The translations under genes were made by a program, and so were the position numbers. Of a stretch of DNA of 51,348 nucleotides, positions 34,067 to 42,349 are shown one piece after another. The DNA is taken from the NCBI GenBank assembly GCA_964560875.1, contig CAZLMW010000054.1:1-51348 (forward strand), given 5' to 3'. The notes under the pieces were generated by a model. That model did no database searches and was not told the DNA's origin. It saw only the letters and a list, made by a program, of their open reading frames with translations. The stretch comes from CAZLMW01 sp964560875 (GTDB lineage: Bacteria > Myxococcota_A > UBA9042). Each line of letters begins with the position of its first letter. The stretch's first letter is position 1.

Positions 34067-34957
34067 TCAGGGCGCGGCTGGCGGGGCGACGGTGGCGAGC
34101 TCGGTGAAGACTTGGGTCGCCGCCTGGTCGAGCACCTCGCCGTGGTCGGCCCCATCCACGGGCACGAACGCCTTGGGTTTGTGGGCTTTTTCGTGGACTT
34201 CTTCGCCCATTCGGAAGGGGATCCGGCGGTCTGCGCGACCGTGCGCGACGACCAAGGGCAGCTCCATCGCGACGACGTTGCCAAGGTTGTCCAAGGTCAC
34301 GTCTGAAACCCAATCGGACGGCACGGTGATCGGCCCGCTGCCTTCGATCATCGCCGCCATCGATGAAAACGGAGACTCGAGCACGAGGGCGACCGGCTTG
34401 GGCACCTTCTCGGTGGTCTTGGCAGAGCGAGGCGCGAACCGCCGGGCGGTGGCCGACCCGATGCCGCTGCCCAGTGAAAACCCCCAAATCACCAGGCGCT
34501 TGGGGTCGATGTCCGCGCGCTTGGCGAGGGTCCGGTAGGCGGCCCGACCGTCCATGAGAAGCCCCTCCTCGTCCGGGTCGCCCTCGCTCTTGCCGAAGCC
34601 TCGGTAGTCGAGCACGGCGACGTTGTATCCGCGCGACCACAGCAGCATCGCAAAGCGCCAGAAGTTATCGACGTGGCCTCCCTGACCGTGCATGTAGAGC
34701 ACTGTGGGGTGCTTGGCTGGCTCGGCCTGGGTGGCGAGAACCATCACGATCTCGGTGCCGTCTTCGCTGTCGAACGCGATCTCGTGGACCTGTTCGTCGG
34801 GCGCCTTGTTGTGCGGCAGCTCGTACGAGTCCGCGGCGATCGGCACGTACAGTAGCCAACGATCCATCGAGCAGCCGCCGCAAAACGTCCCGATCACTGC
34901 AGCCGACATCAGCGATAGCAGCACGCCGGACGACCCGGATGAGCGCACGTTGGTCAT
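34067..34957 (-). CDS. Alpha/beta-hydrolase lipoprotein
   Basis: 296 residues from the ATG at 34957, which overlaps the previous gene's stop (ATGA). The signal ends in a Cys-containing VIGTFCGGCS, so lipidation at one of the two Cys is likely. The hydrolase core has YMHGQGGHVDNFW (oxyanion), LDYRGFGKSEG, the nucleophile in WGFSLGSG, the acid in AHGRADRRIP, and the His in GADHGE. This is the BAAT/YqkD-like group of serine hydrolases, with unknown ester or amide substrates. It is third in the minus-strand operon with an RnfD-like protein and another lipoprotein, so an envelope role is expected. Confidence 0.85.
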   Translation of the reverse strand: MTNVRSSGSSGVLLSLMSAAVIGTFCGGCSMDRWLLYVPIAADSYELPHNKAPDEQVHEIAFDSEDGTEIVMVLATQAEPAKHPTVLYMHGQGGHVDNFWRFAMLLWSRGYNVAVLDYRGFGKSEGDPDEEGLLMDGRAAYRTLAKRADIDPKRLVIWGFSLGSGIGSATARRFAPRSAKTTEKVPKPVALVLESPFSSMAAMIEGSGPITVPSDWVSDVTLDNLGNVVAMELPLVVAHGRADRRIPFRMGEEVHEKAHKPKAFVPVDGADHGEVLDQAATQVFTELATVAPPAAP

Positions 34958-35733
34958 TTGGTCACCCGCGGGGAGGGAGAGACGGTTGCCGGTGCAGATC
35001 GCGGTCTGGCGCGTGTCGCTCGTTCGCCGCGCATCGTGATGCCAAAGCCGGTCCACAACACGCCTCCAGGCCAGGATTGTTCGTAGGGTTGGGTCCAGTG
35101 AAGGAACGACTTGTTCAACGCGGCGGCCCCGATCTCAAACGAGAGCTGCACGCGTGGCCCGGCATCGACCTGGACCCCGATCATCGCGGAAGGAACCCAG
35201 CTCATGTCCACGATCACGACGTTGTTTTCGATGACGAGGTAGGGCCGCAACCAACGCACGGGTTCGCTGTGGATCAGCACCGTCGCGCCAACCCCGCCGC
35301 GCACCGCGTTTGCCGGTCGCTCCAACAAGCGGGACGCCTTCACCAACAGCCCGCCGTTTGCCTGCACGTGCCAGCCCGGTCGCCAACCCGAGGCCGCGTG
35401 GCCGTGATAGATGCCCGCCGCTTCGAGGCCGATGACGCCAAAGGGCAACGGCGCTCCATGCAAACGCAACGCGGCTTCGGTGGTTTCGGATGTGCCGTAG
35501 CGCGCGCCGACGACGATATCGGTCGCCGGAAAGCGCACGTTTCCGCTGCCCAGCCACGTGCCCGGGGTCGAGAGCTCCCAGGCGACTTCGCCCTTGTCGA
35601 GAGGAACCAGGGGTCGAGCCGTCGCACAGCCGCTCGCAAACCCGGCCATGGCGATGAAAGACGCACCGATCAGCGCGATTTGTGGGCGCGACGAGGCCCG
35701 TTCAACAGCCTGCTGTGGGCACGTGACGGTCAT
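34954..35733 (-). CDS. Lipoprotein with beta-rich, barrel-like body
   Basis: 259 residues from the ATG at 35733; both ends overlap neighbours by 4 bp (ATGA). The signal ends in the lipobox FASGC. The mature protein has regular amphipathic strands (DIVVGARYGTSETTEAALRLHG, split as DIVVGARYG and AALRLHG; RPYLVIENNVVIVD; RVQLSFEIGAAAL), as in small outer-membrane barrels or lipoprotein beta sandwiches. No named family is recognised. Its tight coupling with the RnfD-like and hydrolase genes argues for a shared complex or pathway. Confidence 0.75.
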   Translation of the reverse strand: MTVTCPQQAVERASSRPQIALIGASFIAMAGFASGCATARPLVPLDKGEVAWELSTPGTWLGSGNVRFPATDIVVGARYGTSETTEAALRLHGAPLPFGVIGLEAAGIYHGHAASGWRPGWHVQANGGLLVKASRLLERPANAVRGGVGATVLIHSEPVRWLRPYLVIENNVVIVDMSWVPSAMIGVQVDAGPRVQLSFEIGAAALNKSFLHWTQPYEQSWPGGVLWTGFGITMRGERATRARPRSAPATVSPSPRVTK

Positions 35734-36971
35734 GGGCGCCGGCTCTTTTCGGGTGCCGCCTTTCCGTATTGACCGCGGCCACCAGCGGCGACCTTTCGCA
35801 GCATGGCCTCGCTGATGGCGCGTTCGTGGAGGTTTCCGCAGGGCGCTTCGCCTCGAAAATGGGCGATCCAGCAAGCCGCCTCGTCGATGAACGCGAACGG
35901 CTCGCACTGCATTGGATTGTCATCGCAGGACACCGATCCGTCGTCGCGCGCCACCACGCCGGGCGTTCGGTTTGTGCTGTGCTCGTGCAGATCACCGCCG
36001 AAGAAGCTGCCCTTGTCGGCGATCGGCAGGGCGATGATGACGATGACGAGCCACGCAGCGACGTGCTTGAGGTTGTGGCGCCGATCCAGGGCGGCGAGCT
36101 TGGGCAGGCGGCCACCGAGCTGGTCAAAGAGGGGCGCGAACCCGTTGGCGATCGGCACGGCGAGCACCTTTCCGTAGTAATCGGAGGCGCCGAGGATCAT
36201 CAGCACCTCTCCGGCCAGCCCGGTCGCGACGCCCATGAAGAGGCCGAACAGCACCTGGCCGCGCGGTGTCTTGGGGCTGGTTGCTGGGTCGGTGATGAGC
36301 AGCACGAGAACGAGCGCGACCGGGGCCCACAGCGGCTCGAATGGACCGCCACCGAGGCCGAGGTGCGGCATGATGGTCAGCAGGTGGATCTGCAGTGTCA
36401 TGCCGAGCCAGGCGGCGATCGTCATCAGCACGACGGGAACGCGGGTTTGCGCGATCAGGGCCGCGATCACGAGCACTTCGGTCATGTTTGGCGGCACCGA
36501 GAAGGCGTGCGCGATCTCGCCGTCGGAAAGGCTCGGAAACGCGATGGTGAGCAAACCGAGCACCGCCAGGCCGACGCCCGACGGGTTGAAGATGTGGCGG
36601 CCGCGGCTGCGCACGAACGTCTTGGACAGCATCGCGACGACGACGGCCACGGCCATGATGTGCCAGCGCTCGGGTGGGAAGAGCACGAACAGACCGCTGC
36701 TCAGCACCACGGGCATCGGCGCGAACGACAGGACGTAGCGTTTGCGGACGGCGAGCTGGAGGACGGCATCGAGGAGGTAGGCGACGCCAAGCAGCCAGAC
36801 CAGCACCGGCAGACGCTCGGTCAGCTCCCGCCAGTACAGGCCCCAATACGTGTAGATGCAGCACTGGATGAGCACCGGCAGGACGTGGGTGCGCTTGACC
36901 TGCCAGCCCACACGCGAATCGCCGAATGTGCCTTCGAAGACACCTGGCGCGGCGGCGGTGGGGCTCGACAT
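35730..36971 (-). CDS. RnfD/NqrB-family membrane protein with Cys-containing C-terminal tail
   Basis: 413 residues from the ATG at 36971 behind GAGGAG. Nine or ten hydrophobic segments cover residues 28-315. RHIFNPSGVGLAV and the later LITDPATSPKTPRGQ are typical of the NQR2/RnfD/RnfE superfamily, where RnfD/NqrB carry covalently bound FMN and move electrons across the membrane with Na+ or H+. The canonical FMN-attachment SGAT motif was not found. The last 85 residues hold four Cys (SCDDNPMQC, EAACWI, EAPCG) and look like a soluble extension. No other rnf genes are present. It is coupled by ATGA to a lipoprotein gene. Confidence 0.75.
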   Translation of the reverse strand: MSSPTAAAPGVFEGTFGDSRVGWQVKRTHVLPVLIQCCIYTYWGLYWRELTERLPVLVWLLGVAYLLDAVLQLAVRKRYVLSFAPMPVVLSSGLFVLFPPERWHIMAVAVVVAMLSKTFVRSRGRHIFNPSGVGLAVLGLLTIAFPSLSDGEIAHAFSVPPNMTEVLVIAALIAQTRVPVVLMTIAAWLGMTLQIHLLTIMPHLGLGGGPFEPLWAPVALVLVLLITDPATSPKTPRGQVLFGLFMGVATGLAGEVLMILGASDYYGKVLAVPIANGFAPLFDQLGGRLPKLAALDRRHNLKHVAAWLVIVIIALPIADKGSFFGGDLHEHSTNRTPGVVARDDGSVSCDDNPMQCEPFAFIDEAACWIAHFRGEAPCGNLHERAISEAMLRKVAAGGRGQYGKAAPEKSRRP

Positions 36972-37027
36972 CGGGGCGGTCTCCTCGTGTATCTATACGC
37001 AAATTCGGGGGCTTCCGCCATGTTCCA

Positions 37028-37774
37028 CTACTTGAGCAAGAACTTGGCCTCGAGCGTCTTGTGGATCTGCTTTTCGAGCCGGTCGAAGAGGTTCTTCACG
37101 AGGTTTCCGCGGACTTTGGGACCGCTCTTGGCGCGGGCGAGCCAGTTGGCGACGATCTTGGCGTTATCGAGGTCCACGACGGTCACCTGGGCCCAGAGTT
37201 CGCCGGGGAAGAAGAGGCCGCTGCGGCGCTTGATCAGCATCTGGGCGTTCTTGTCGACCAGCTTCGACACCGGGCTGCCGGTGCGCTTGGAGCCTTCGAC
37301 GACATCGGTTGTCGGCTTGAGCAGCTTGAGCTCGTCGACCCAGAGGACGTAGCGGTATTTCGCGCAGCCGGTGTAGTGCTTGATGAGCGAGACGGGCTGG
37401 GCCTTGCGCGGCCAGCGGCCCTGGATCCAATCGACGCCGTTGCGGAGGTCGTTGGTGGTGATGCCGGTCTTGTTGCCGTCGCGGATCTTGTGGAGCCGGT
37501 CTCGTTGTGCCCCTGCGCCCTTGCGCATCTCGGAAGCGCCGACGATCGCAGCGTTGACGGCGGGGTTGTCGAAACCGAAGACGGCGGGCGGGTTGAGGGC
37601 GCTCGGGGTAACCGGAGTGCTCAGCCCGGCGGCACGGGCTTTCCAGGCGGCGTTGAGGCGGTCGGCGCAGGGTTTGGCGGCGGCTTCAACCTCTTTCTTG
37701 CCGGGACCGCACGCGGTGCACAGGGCGACGAGCGCGATGAACGCAGCGACTGTCAAGAAGCGGAACATGGGCAT
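37028..37774 (-). CDS. Lipoprotein of unknown function upstream of the RnfD-like gene
   Basis: 248 residues from the ATG at 37774 (GGAG a few bases upstream); an ATG at 37768 would also serve. The signal MPMFRFLTVAAFIALVALC ends in TACG, a lipobox. The mature part mixes helical sequence with a strand-rich middle (KYRYVLWVDELKLLKP, GELWAQVTVVDLDNAKIV) and ends with an amphipathic helix (NLVKNLFDRLEKQIHKTLEA). No family is recognised. It lies 56 bp before the RnfD-like gene on the same strand and probably heads that operon. Confidence 0.75.
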   Translation of the reverse strand: MPMFRFLTVAAFIALVALCTACGPGKKEVEAAAKPCADRLNAAWKARAAGLSTPVTPSALNPPAVFGFDNPAVNAAIVGASEMRKGAGAQRDRLHKIRDGNKTGITTNDLRNGVDWIQGRWPRKAQPVSLIKHYTGCAKYRYVLWVDELKLLKPTTDVVEGSKRTGSPVSKLVDKNAQMLIKRRSGLFFPGELWAQVTVVDLDNAKIVANWLARAKSGPKVRGNLVKNLFDRLEKQIHKTLEAKFLLK

Positions 37775-37916
37775 GGGGCTCCGGCGTTGGGGGTTCGCGA
37801 TTTCGGGGTGGCAACGACTCTGGCAGATGATGCGGTTGTCGCCAATGGGTGCCGCGCCGCTGATGCTGTGCTCGGCTGCGCTTGCGGCGTCGATCGCGGC
37901 TCGCCAAGATGCTGGC

Positions 37917-38291
37917 ATGTTCGCCGAGCCCCCTGAAGAGTTGACCGAGGCGCAAGTCGTCGAAATCGGTGCCGAACTGAGGGCGCTGCGCGACGAGCTG
38001 TCCGCCGCATTTACAGATGGGGCCGAGCACGCCAAGCCGGTCGATCTGGACTCGCCGATCGGACGCGTATCGCGCATCGACGCGATCCAGATGCAGCAGA
38101 TGGCCAAAGAGAGCCAATACCGACTGCGCGACCGGTTGATCGCCGTGAAAGCTGCGATCGAACGGCTCGAAGATGACGATTACGGGTTTTGCATCGTGTG
38201 CGACGACCCGATCGGCTACGCGCGACTCAAGGTGGCGCCCGAGAGCGTGGCGTGCATTCGATGCAAGACCCTCCGCGAGCGGGACGGGTAG
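37917..38291 (+). CDS. DksA/TraR-type C4 zinc-finger protein
   Basis: 124 residues from the ATG at 37917, the normal length for short TraR/DksA relatives. An N-terminal coiled-coil-like region (VEIGAELRALRDELSAAF, then RLRDRLIAVKAAIERLE) is followed by a C4 zinc finger (CIVC at about 92-95 and CIRC about 21 residues later) around the family's GYARLKVAPE. Such proteins enter the RNA polymerase secondary channel and modulate initiation, often with ppGpp. The acidic DDY just before the finger resembles the family. It diverges from the lipoprotein gene upstream; the lipid cluster starts 190 bp downstream. Confidence 0.88.
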   Translation: MFAEPPEELTEAQVVEIGAELRALRDELSAAFTDGAEHAKPVDLDSPIGRVSRIDAIQMQQMAKESQYRLRDRLIAVKAAIERLEDDDYGFCIVCDDPIGYARLKVAPESVACIRCKTLRERDG

Positions 38292-38314
38292 AGCGCCGAA
38301 AGTCGGCGTCGTAC

Positions 38315-38367
38315 ACGTTGACAACGTCCCGGGCAGCCGCCACCCTCCGCGCCTAGAACACGTTCTA
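38315..38367. promoter_or_regulatory. Two palindromes upstream of SCP2; one matches the KstR operator consensus
   Basis: TAGAACACGTTCTA (38354-38367) is a perfect palindrome and fits TNNAACNNGTTNNA, the published operator of the mycobacterial sterol regulator KstR (TetR family). It lies 114 bp before the SCP2 start codon. A second palindrome, ACGTTGACAACGT (38315-38327), overlaps a TTGACA. No regulator gene of this type is in the window. Confidence 0.55.
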
Positions 38368-38481
38368 AAACCGCGCGCTACTCTGCAAAAAGACAACTCT
38401 TCGGCGCACAACGCGACCGCTCAGCGGCCTGAATTCGCTGGCGGAGAGGCGCGCGGCCCAACTTTGGACCTGGAGCTTGAG

Positions 38482-38820
38482 ATGACCTTCCGCATCGACA
38501 ACGTGCAGCACTACTTCGACACCCTCGGCGACCGCTTCAACGCGGCTGGCGCCAAGAACGTCTCCTGCATCTACCAATTCGAGCTGGCCGGCGATGACGG
38601 TGGCACGTGGCACGCGACCATCGCGGACCAGGCGATCTCGGTGACCGAAGGCGCGCACGAAAAGCCCACGACCACGCTGCGCATGAAAGCCGACGAGTTC
38701 GTCAAGATGACCAACGGCGATATCAACGGCCAGATGGCCTACATGTCGGGCAAGCTCAAGATCGCGGGCAACCTGCAGATGGCCATGAAAATGCGCGCCA
38801 TCTTGCCGCAAGCCAAATAG
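38482..38820 (+). CDS. SCP2 sterol-binding domain protein
   Basis: 112 residues from the ATG at 38482, behind GGAGCTTGAG. The single domain matches SCP-2: YQFELAGDDGGTWHATIAD, then TTTLRMKADEFVKMTNGDINGQ (split: TTTLRMKADEF, KMTNGDINGQ), then YMSGKLKIAGNLQMAMKM. The family binds sterols, fatty acyl chains or acyl-CoAs in a hydrophobic tunnel and delivers them to lipid enzymes. It is the first gene after the KstR-like palindrome and probably leads the lipid cluster. It has no signal peptide and should be cytosolic. Confidence 0.92.
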   Translation: MTFRIDNVQHYFDTLGDRFNAAGAKNVSCIYQFELAGDDGGTWHATIADQAISVTEGAHEKPTTTLRMKADEFVKMTNGDINGQMAYMSGKLKIAGNLQMAMKMRAILPQAK

Positions 38821-38940
38821 CTCGACCGATTCAAGACAGTTTTCGCCAACGCTGCCGGCCCGCGTGGTCGCAGCGGGATTGTGCAGCCGCGGTTTGGCCT
38901 TGGTGCTGGTAGCGGCCGCCCCGGTGCGCGAGAGGATCGC

Positions 38941-40446
38941 ATGACCGATTTGCCGACCTATGGCCTCTTCGTCGACGGCGCCCAATGTCCCGCCGAGAGC
39001 GGCGCAACGTATCCGAGCATCGACCCCGCCACAGAGCAGCCGTGGGCCCATTTCGCGGCCGCCGGGACCCCAGACGTGCAGCGAGCCGTCGATTCAGCGC
39101 GCCGGGTTCATCGCGAAGGGACGTGGTGCAACCTGCCCGCCAGCGAGCGCGCGGCTGTCCTGCGAACCGCCGCGGACGCCTTTGTCGAACAGCAGGAGAC
39201 GATCGCCGGGCTCGAAATCCGCGACGGTGGCTCGACGATGCGCAAGGCGAACACCGCCGATGTCAGCGCGGCGTCGATGGTTTTTCATTACTACGCCAAT
39301 GCGATCGAAGCCCAGGAGCAGGAGGTCGACGCCACCGGCGCGATGCCGGTGCCCAGCCGCAACTTGCTGCGCCGTGAGCCGATCGGAGTCGCCGCCGCCA
39401 TCGTGCCGTTCAACTTCCCGTTCGCCGCGTCCGCTTGGAAGCTTGCGCCCGCCCTCGCCGCCGGCTGCCCGGTGATCCTCAAACCGTCGCCATACACGCC
39501 TGCCAGCGCCATCAAGCTCGCCGAAATCCTGACCGAGTCGGGCATCCCTGCCGGAGTCCTCGCGGTGCTGACCGGGCCCGACCCGGAGTTGGGTGCAGCG
39601 CTCGTCGAGCATCCCGGCGTCGACAAGGTCGCGTTCACGGGTTCGACCAACGTCGGCAAGCTCGTGATGAAATCGGCCGCAGACACGGTCAAAGAGGTCA
39701 CGCTGGAGCTCGGCGGCAAAGCGGCGAACATCATCTGCGCGGACGCCAATCTTGATGGAGCCGTGCCCGGGGCGCTCTTCGGCTGCTTCTTTCACAGCGG
39801 CCAGGTCTGCCAGTCCGGCACCCGCGTCCTCGTTCCGCGGTCCATTCACGACGAATTCGTGGCGCGCATGGTCCAAACCGCCCAGACGCTCGTCGTCGGT
39901 CCGCCCGAAGACTTCATGACCACGGTCGGACCCCTCATCAGCGCCCGCCAACGCGACAATGCCCAGCGCTACGTCGACCTCGCGATCGAAGAAGGCGCGA
40001 CTGTTGCATGCGGTGGAAAGCGACCCGAGCACCTCGACCGGGGCTTCTACTTCGAGCCGACGATCCTGACCGGCGTAACCAACGACATGCGCGTGGCCCG
40101 CGAGGAGATCTTCGGACCGGTGATGTGCGTGATCGCCTACGACGACGAGGACGAAGCGGTCGCTATGGCCAACGACAGCGAATATGGCCTGTCCGCCGCT
40201 GTCTGGACCGGCGACACCGAAAAGGGCCTGCAGATGGCGCGGCGGCTCGAAGCGGGCACGGTCTGGGTCAACGATTTTCACCTGCTGATGCCCGAATACG
40301 AGTTCGGCGGCTACAAGCAGTCAGGCATCGGGCGCGAGCTCGGCGACTCCGGCCTGGCCGCTTACCAGCAGATCAAACACATCCATGTTGGCGAGCCCGA
40401 TGGCCCCGACATGAAGTACTACCTCTCGATGCTCATCGACGGCTGA
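38941..40446 (+). CDS. Aldehyde dehydrogenase (NAD(P)+-dependent)
   Basis: 501 residues from the ATG at 38941, with GAGAGGA upstream. The ALDH superfamily hallmarks are present: IVPFNFPFA with the oxyanion Asn158, the NAD-binding KPSPYTP, FTGSTNVGK (233-240), the general base Glu256 in LELGGK, and the nucleophile Cys290 in SGQVCQSG. EEIFGP and the C-terminal YKQSGIGRE are also there. It oxidises an aldehyde to a carboxylic acid. In this cluster the natural candidate is a lipid or steroid side-chain aldehyde before CoA activation; that substrate is inference. The GTG of the next gene follows 3 bp after its stop, so they are co-transcribed. Confidence 0.95.
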   Translation: MTDLPTYGLFVDGAQCPAESGATYPSIDPATEQPWAHFAAAGTPDVQRAVDSARRVHREGTWCNLPASERAAVLRTAADAFVEQQETIAGLEIRDGGSTMRKANTADVSAASMVFHYYANAIEAQEQEVDATGAMPVPSRNLLRREPIGVAAAIVPFNFPFAASAWKLAPALAAGCPVILKPSPYTPASAIKLAEILTESGIPAGVLAVLTGPDPELGAALVEHPGVDKVAFTGSTNVGKLVMKSAADTVKEVTLELGGKAANIICADANLDGAVPGALFGCFFHSGQVCQSGTRVLVPRSIHDEFVARMVQTAQTLVVGPPEDFMTTVGPLISARQRDNAQRYVDLAIEEGATVACGGKRPEHLDRGFYFEPTILTGVTNDMRVAREEIFGPVMCVIAYDDEDEAVAMANDSEYGLSAAVWTGDTEKGLQMARRLEAGTVWVNDFHLLMPEYEFGGYKQSGIGRELGDSGLAAYQQIKHIHVGEPDGPDMKYYLSMLIDG

Positions 40447-40449
40447 ATC

Positions 40450-41424
40450 GTGTCTGTGACCTCCATGCCTGCTTCCGACGCGGTCCTCACCGCGCCCTAC
40501 ACGCTCGCCTATCCGTACAAGCGAAGCCTCGGCGCCGTGCTCTCGGCCTTCTTCACCGCCTTGCGCGACGGCCAACTCCTCGGCGCAAAGACAAGCACGG
40601 GCGACGTGATTTGCCCGCCCACCGAATACGCACCCTGGACCGGCGAGGCGACACGCGAGCTCGTACCCGTCGGACCCGGCGGCGAGGTTACGGCCTGGAC
40701 GTGGGTCGAACAGCCCGGCGACAAGCACCCGCTCGACCACCCATTCGCCTTCGCGCTGATTCGGCTTGAAGGCGCGACGTCGACCACGCTCCACGTCGTG
40801 GATACAGGCGATGAAAGGGCCATGAAGACGGGCATGCGAGTGACCGCGCTCTGGGCCACCGATCGGACCGGGACCATGCGCGATATCGCGGCGTTTGTGC
40901 CCGGAGATGAAGCGCTGCCGGTGCCGGATCGACCCGCGCACGACGAGGCGAAAGGCCCTGAAAAACCGGTTCGCAAGCTGATCACGCCGATCCGACTCGA
41001 CTACACCATCGCGGCTGGGGTCGGGCAGACGGTCTTCCTCAAGGCCCTGATGCAGCGCAAACTGCTCGGTTCCGTCGACCCGGAAAGCGGCGAAGTGTAC
41101 GTGCCGATGCGGCATAGCAGCCCGATCAACGGCAAGCGCTGTTTGCAGACCCGGGAGGTCGCGCACGAGGGCTCCGTCCTGACGTTTTGCGTGGTGCGAA
41201 TCCCGTTTGAGGGCCAGCGCATTCCGCCGCCCTATGTGTGCGCCCAGGTGCTGCTCGACGGGGCAAACACGCCGCTTTTTCACCTCGTCGGGGGCTGCGA
41301 CGTCGACGATGTGCACACCGGAATGCGCGTAAGAGCCGAGTGGGTGGAGGACGACGAGCTCGCGCCCACGCTCGAGTCGATCAAGTGGTTTGCGCCGGTC
41401 GCGGGGGAGGCGGGCGATGCGTGA
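40450..41424 (+). CDS. Protein with two tandem DUF35 (OB-fold) domains
   Basis: 324 residues starting at a GTG (40450). Two similar halves (about 15-155 and 178-320) each have the DUF35 order: a helix entering the core (LSAFFTALRDGQLLGAK; VFLKALMQRKLLGSV), a degenerate zinc-ribbon position, and an OB barrel (AWTWVEQP, FAFALIRLEG; FCVVRIPFEG). The zinc-ribbon cysteines are nearly all lost (one in the first half). DUF35 proteins partner thiolase-like enzymes; in mycobacteria the DUF35 part of ChsH2 holds the aldolase Ltp2. This one overlaps the first thiolase-like gene by 8 bp, consistent with a stable complex. Confidence 0.8.
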   Translation: MSVTSMPASDAVLTAPYTLAYPYKRSLGAVLSAFFTALRDGQLLGAKTSTGDVICPPTEYAPWTGEATRELVPVGPGGEVTAWTWVEQPGDKHPLDHPFAFALIRLEGATSTTLHVVDTGDERAMKTGMRVTALWATDRTGTMRDIAAFVPGDEALPVPDRPAHDEAKGPEKPVRKLITPIRLDYTIAAGVGQTVFLKALMQRKLLGSVDPESGEVYVPMRHSSPINGKRCLQTREVAHEGSVLTFCVVRIPFEGQRIPPPYVCAQVLLDGANTPLFHLVGGCDVDDVHTGMRVRAEWVEDDELAPTLESIKWFAPVAGEAGDA

Positions 41425-42349
41425 TATCGCGGTCATCAGCGGCGCGGCGATCCACGAGGAGCTGGCCGAACGCGACGAGGTGGAGCTGATCCATGCCGTC
41501 GTCTCGCAGGCGCTGGCGGGTGCGGGTCCGGCGGCGGACCGTATCGGTTTTGTGTGCTCGGGCTCGTGCGACATGCTGATCGGCCGGCCGTTTTCGTTCG
41601 TCCAGGGCCTCGATGGCATCGCCGCGTGGCCGCCGATTCGCGAGTCGCACGTCGAGATGGATGGCGCCTGGGCGTTGTACGAAGCTTGGACGCGGCTGCA
41701 GCTTGGCGACATCGACGCGGCGCTTGTTTACGGCTTTGGCCGGGCAAGCGCGGGCTCGCTCAAGGACGTGTCGGTGCTGCAACTGGACCCCTACACGTTG
41801 GCGCCGCTGTGGCCGGACTCGGATGTACTTGCCGGTCTGCAGGTGAGCGCGATGCAAAACAGCGGCCGTTTCGGAGACATGGCGTCCGTTTCGCCGCTGC
41901 CCGTGACCGATGGCGCGGCGGCTGTGGTGTTGGCGGCGGGTGACCTGGTGCGGCAATGCTGCGACCGGCCGGCGTGGATCGAGGCGATCGATCACCGCAT
42001 CGAGCCGGCGGAGCTCGGTGTCCGCAACCTCGCGACGTCGCGCAGCACACGGGTTTGCGTCAAGGCGATGGACGTCGCCTGGGACACTATCGACTGCGCG
42101 GCGCTGCATACCCGCTACGAACATGAGCGGTTGCTGCTGATGGAAACGGTCCTCGAAGAAGGCGCCGCGTCGATCCTGCCCGCCACGAATACGCCGATGG
42201 TCACGGGGCTCTCCAACATCGCCGAGATCGCCGAACGCATCACTGACGGTCGCTCCGATCGCGGCGTTGCCCACGCGACGAGCGGCCCGTGCTTGCAACA
42301 AAACCTGCTGTGCGTGCTCGCGGCAGACGACTACGAAGGGGCCGCGTAG
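41417..42349 (+). CDS. Thiolase-like protein, short and without the canonical Cys
   Basis: 310 residues from the ATG at 41417, inside the end of the DUF35 gene. The sequence follows the thiolase/lipid-transfer fold (DIAVISGAAIHEE, VELIHAVVSQALAGAG, ALVYGFGRAS, PLPVTDGAAAVVLAAG), but it is shorter than the usual 390 residues and where the thiolase nucleophile is expected the text reads ESHVEMDGAWALYEA, with no Cys. A CSGSC near residue 47 is elsewhere in the fold. It is probably the non-catalytic or non-thiolytic partner of the following gene (TAGATG junction). Role inferred: steroid-type C-C cleavage complex with DUF35. Confidence 0.8.
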   Translation: MRDIAVISGAAIHEELAERDEVELIHAVVSQALAGAGPAADRIGFVCSGSCDMLIGRPFSFVQGLDGIAAWPPIRESHVEMDGAWALYEAWTRLQLGDIDAALVYGFGRASAGSLKDVSVLQLDPYTLAPLWPDSDVLAGLQVSAMQNSGRFGDMASVSPLPVTDGAAAVVLAAGDLVRQCCDRPAWIEAIDHRIEPAELGVRNLATSRSTRVCVKAMDVAWDTIDCAALHTRYEHERLLLMETVLEEGAASILPATNTPMVTGLSNIAEIAERITDGRSDRGVAHATSGPCLQQNLLCVLAADDYEGAA

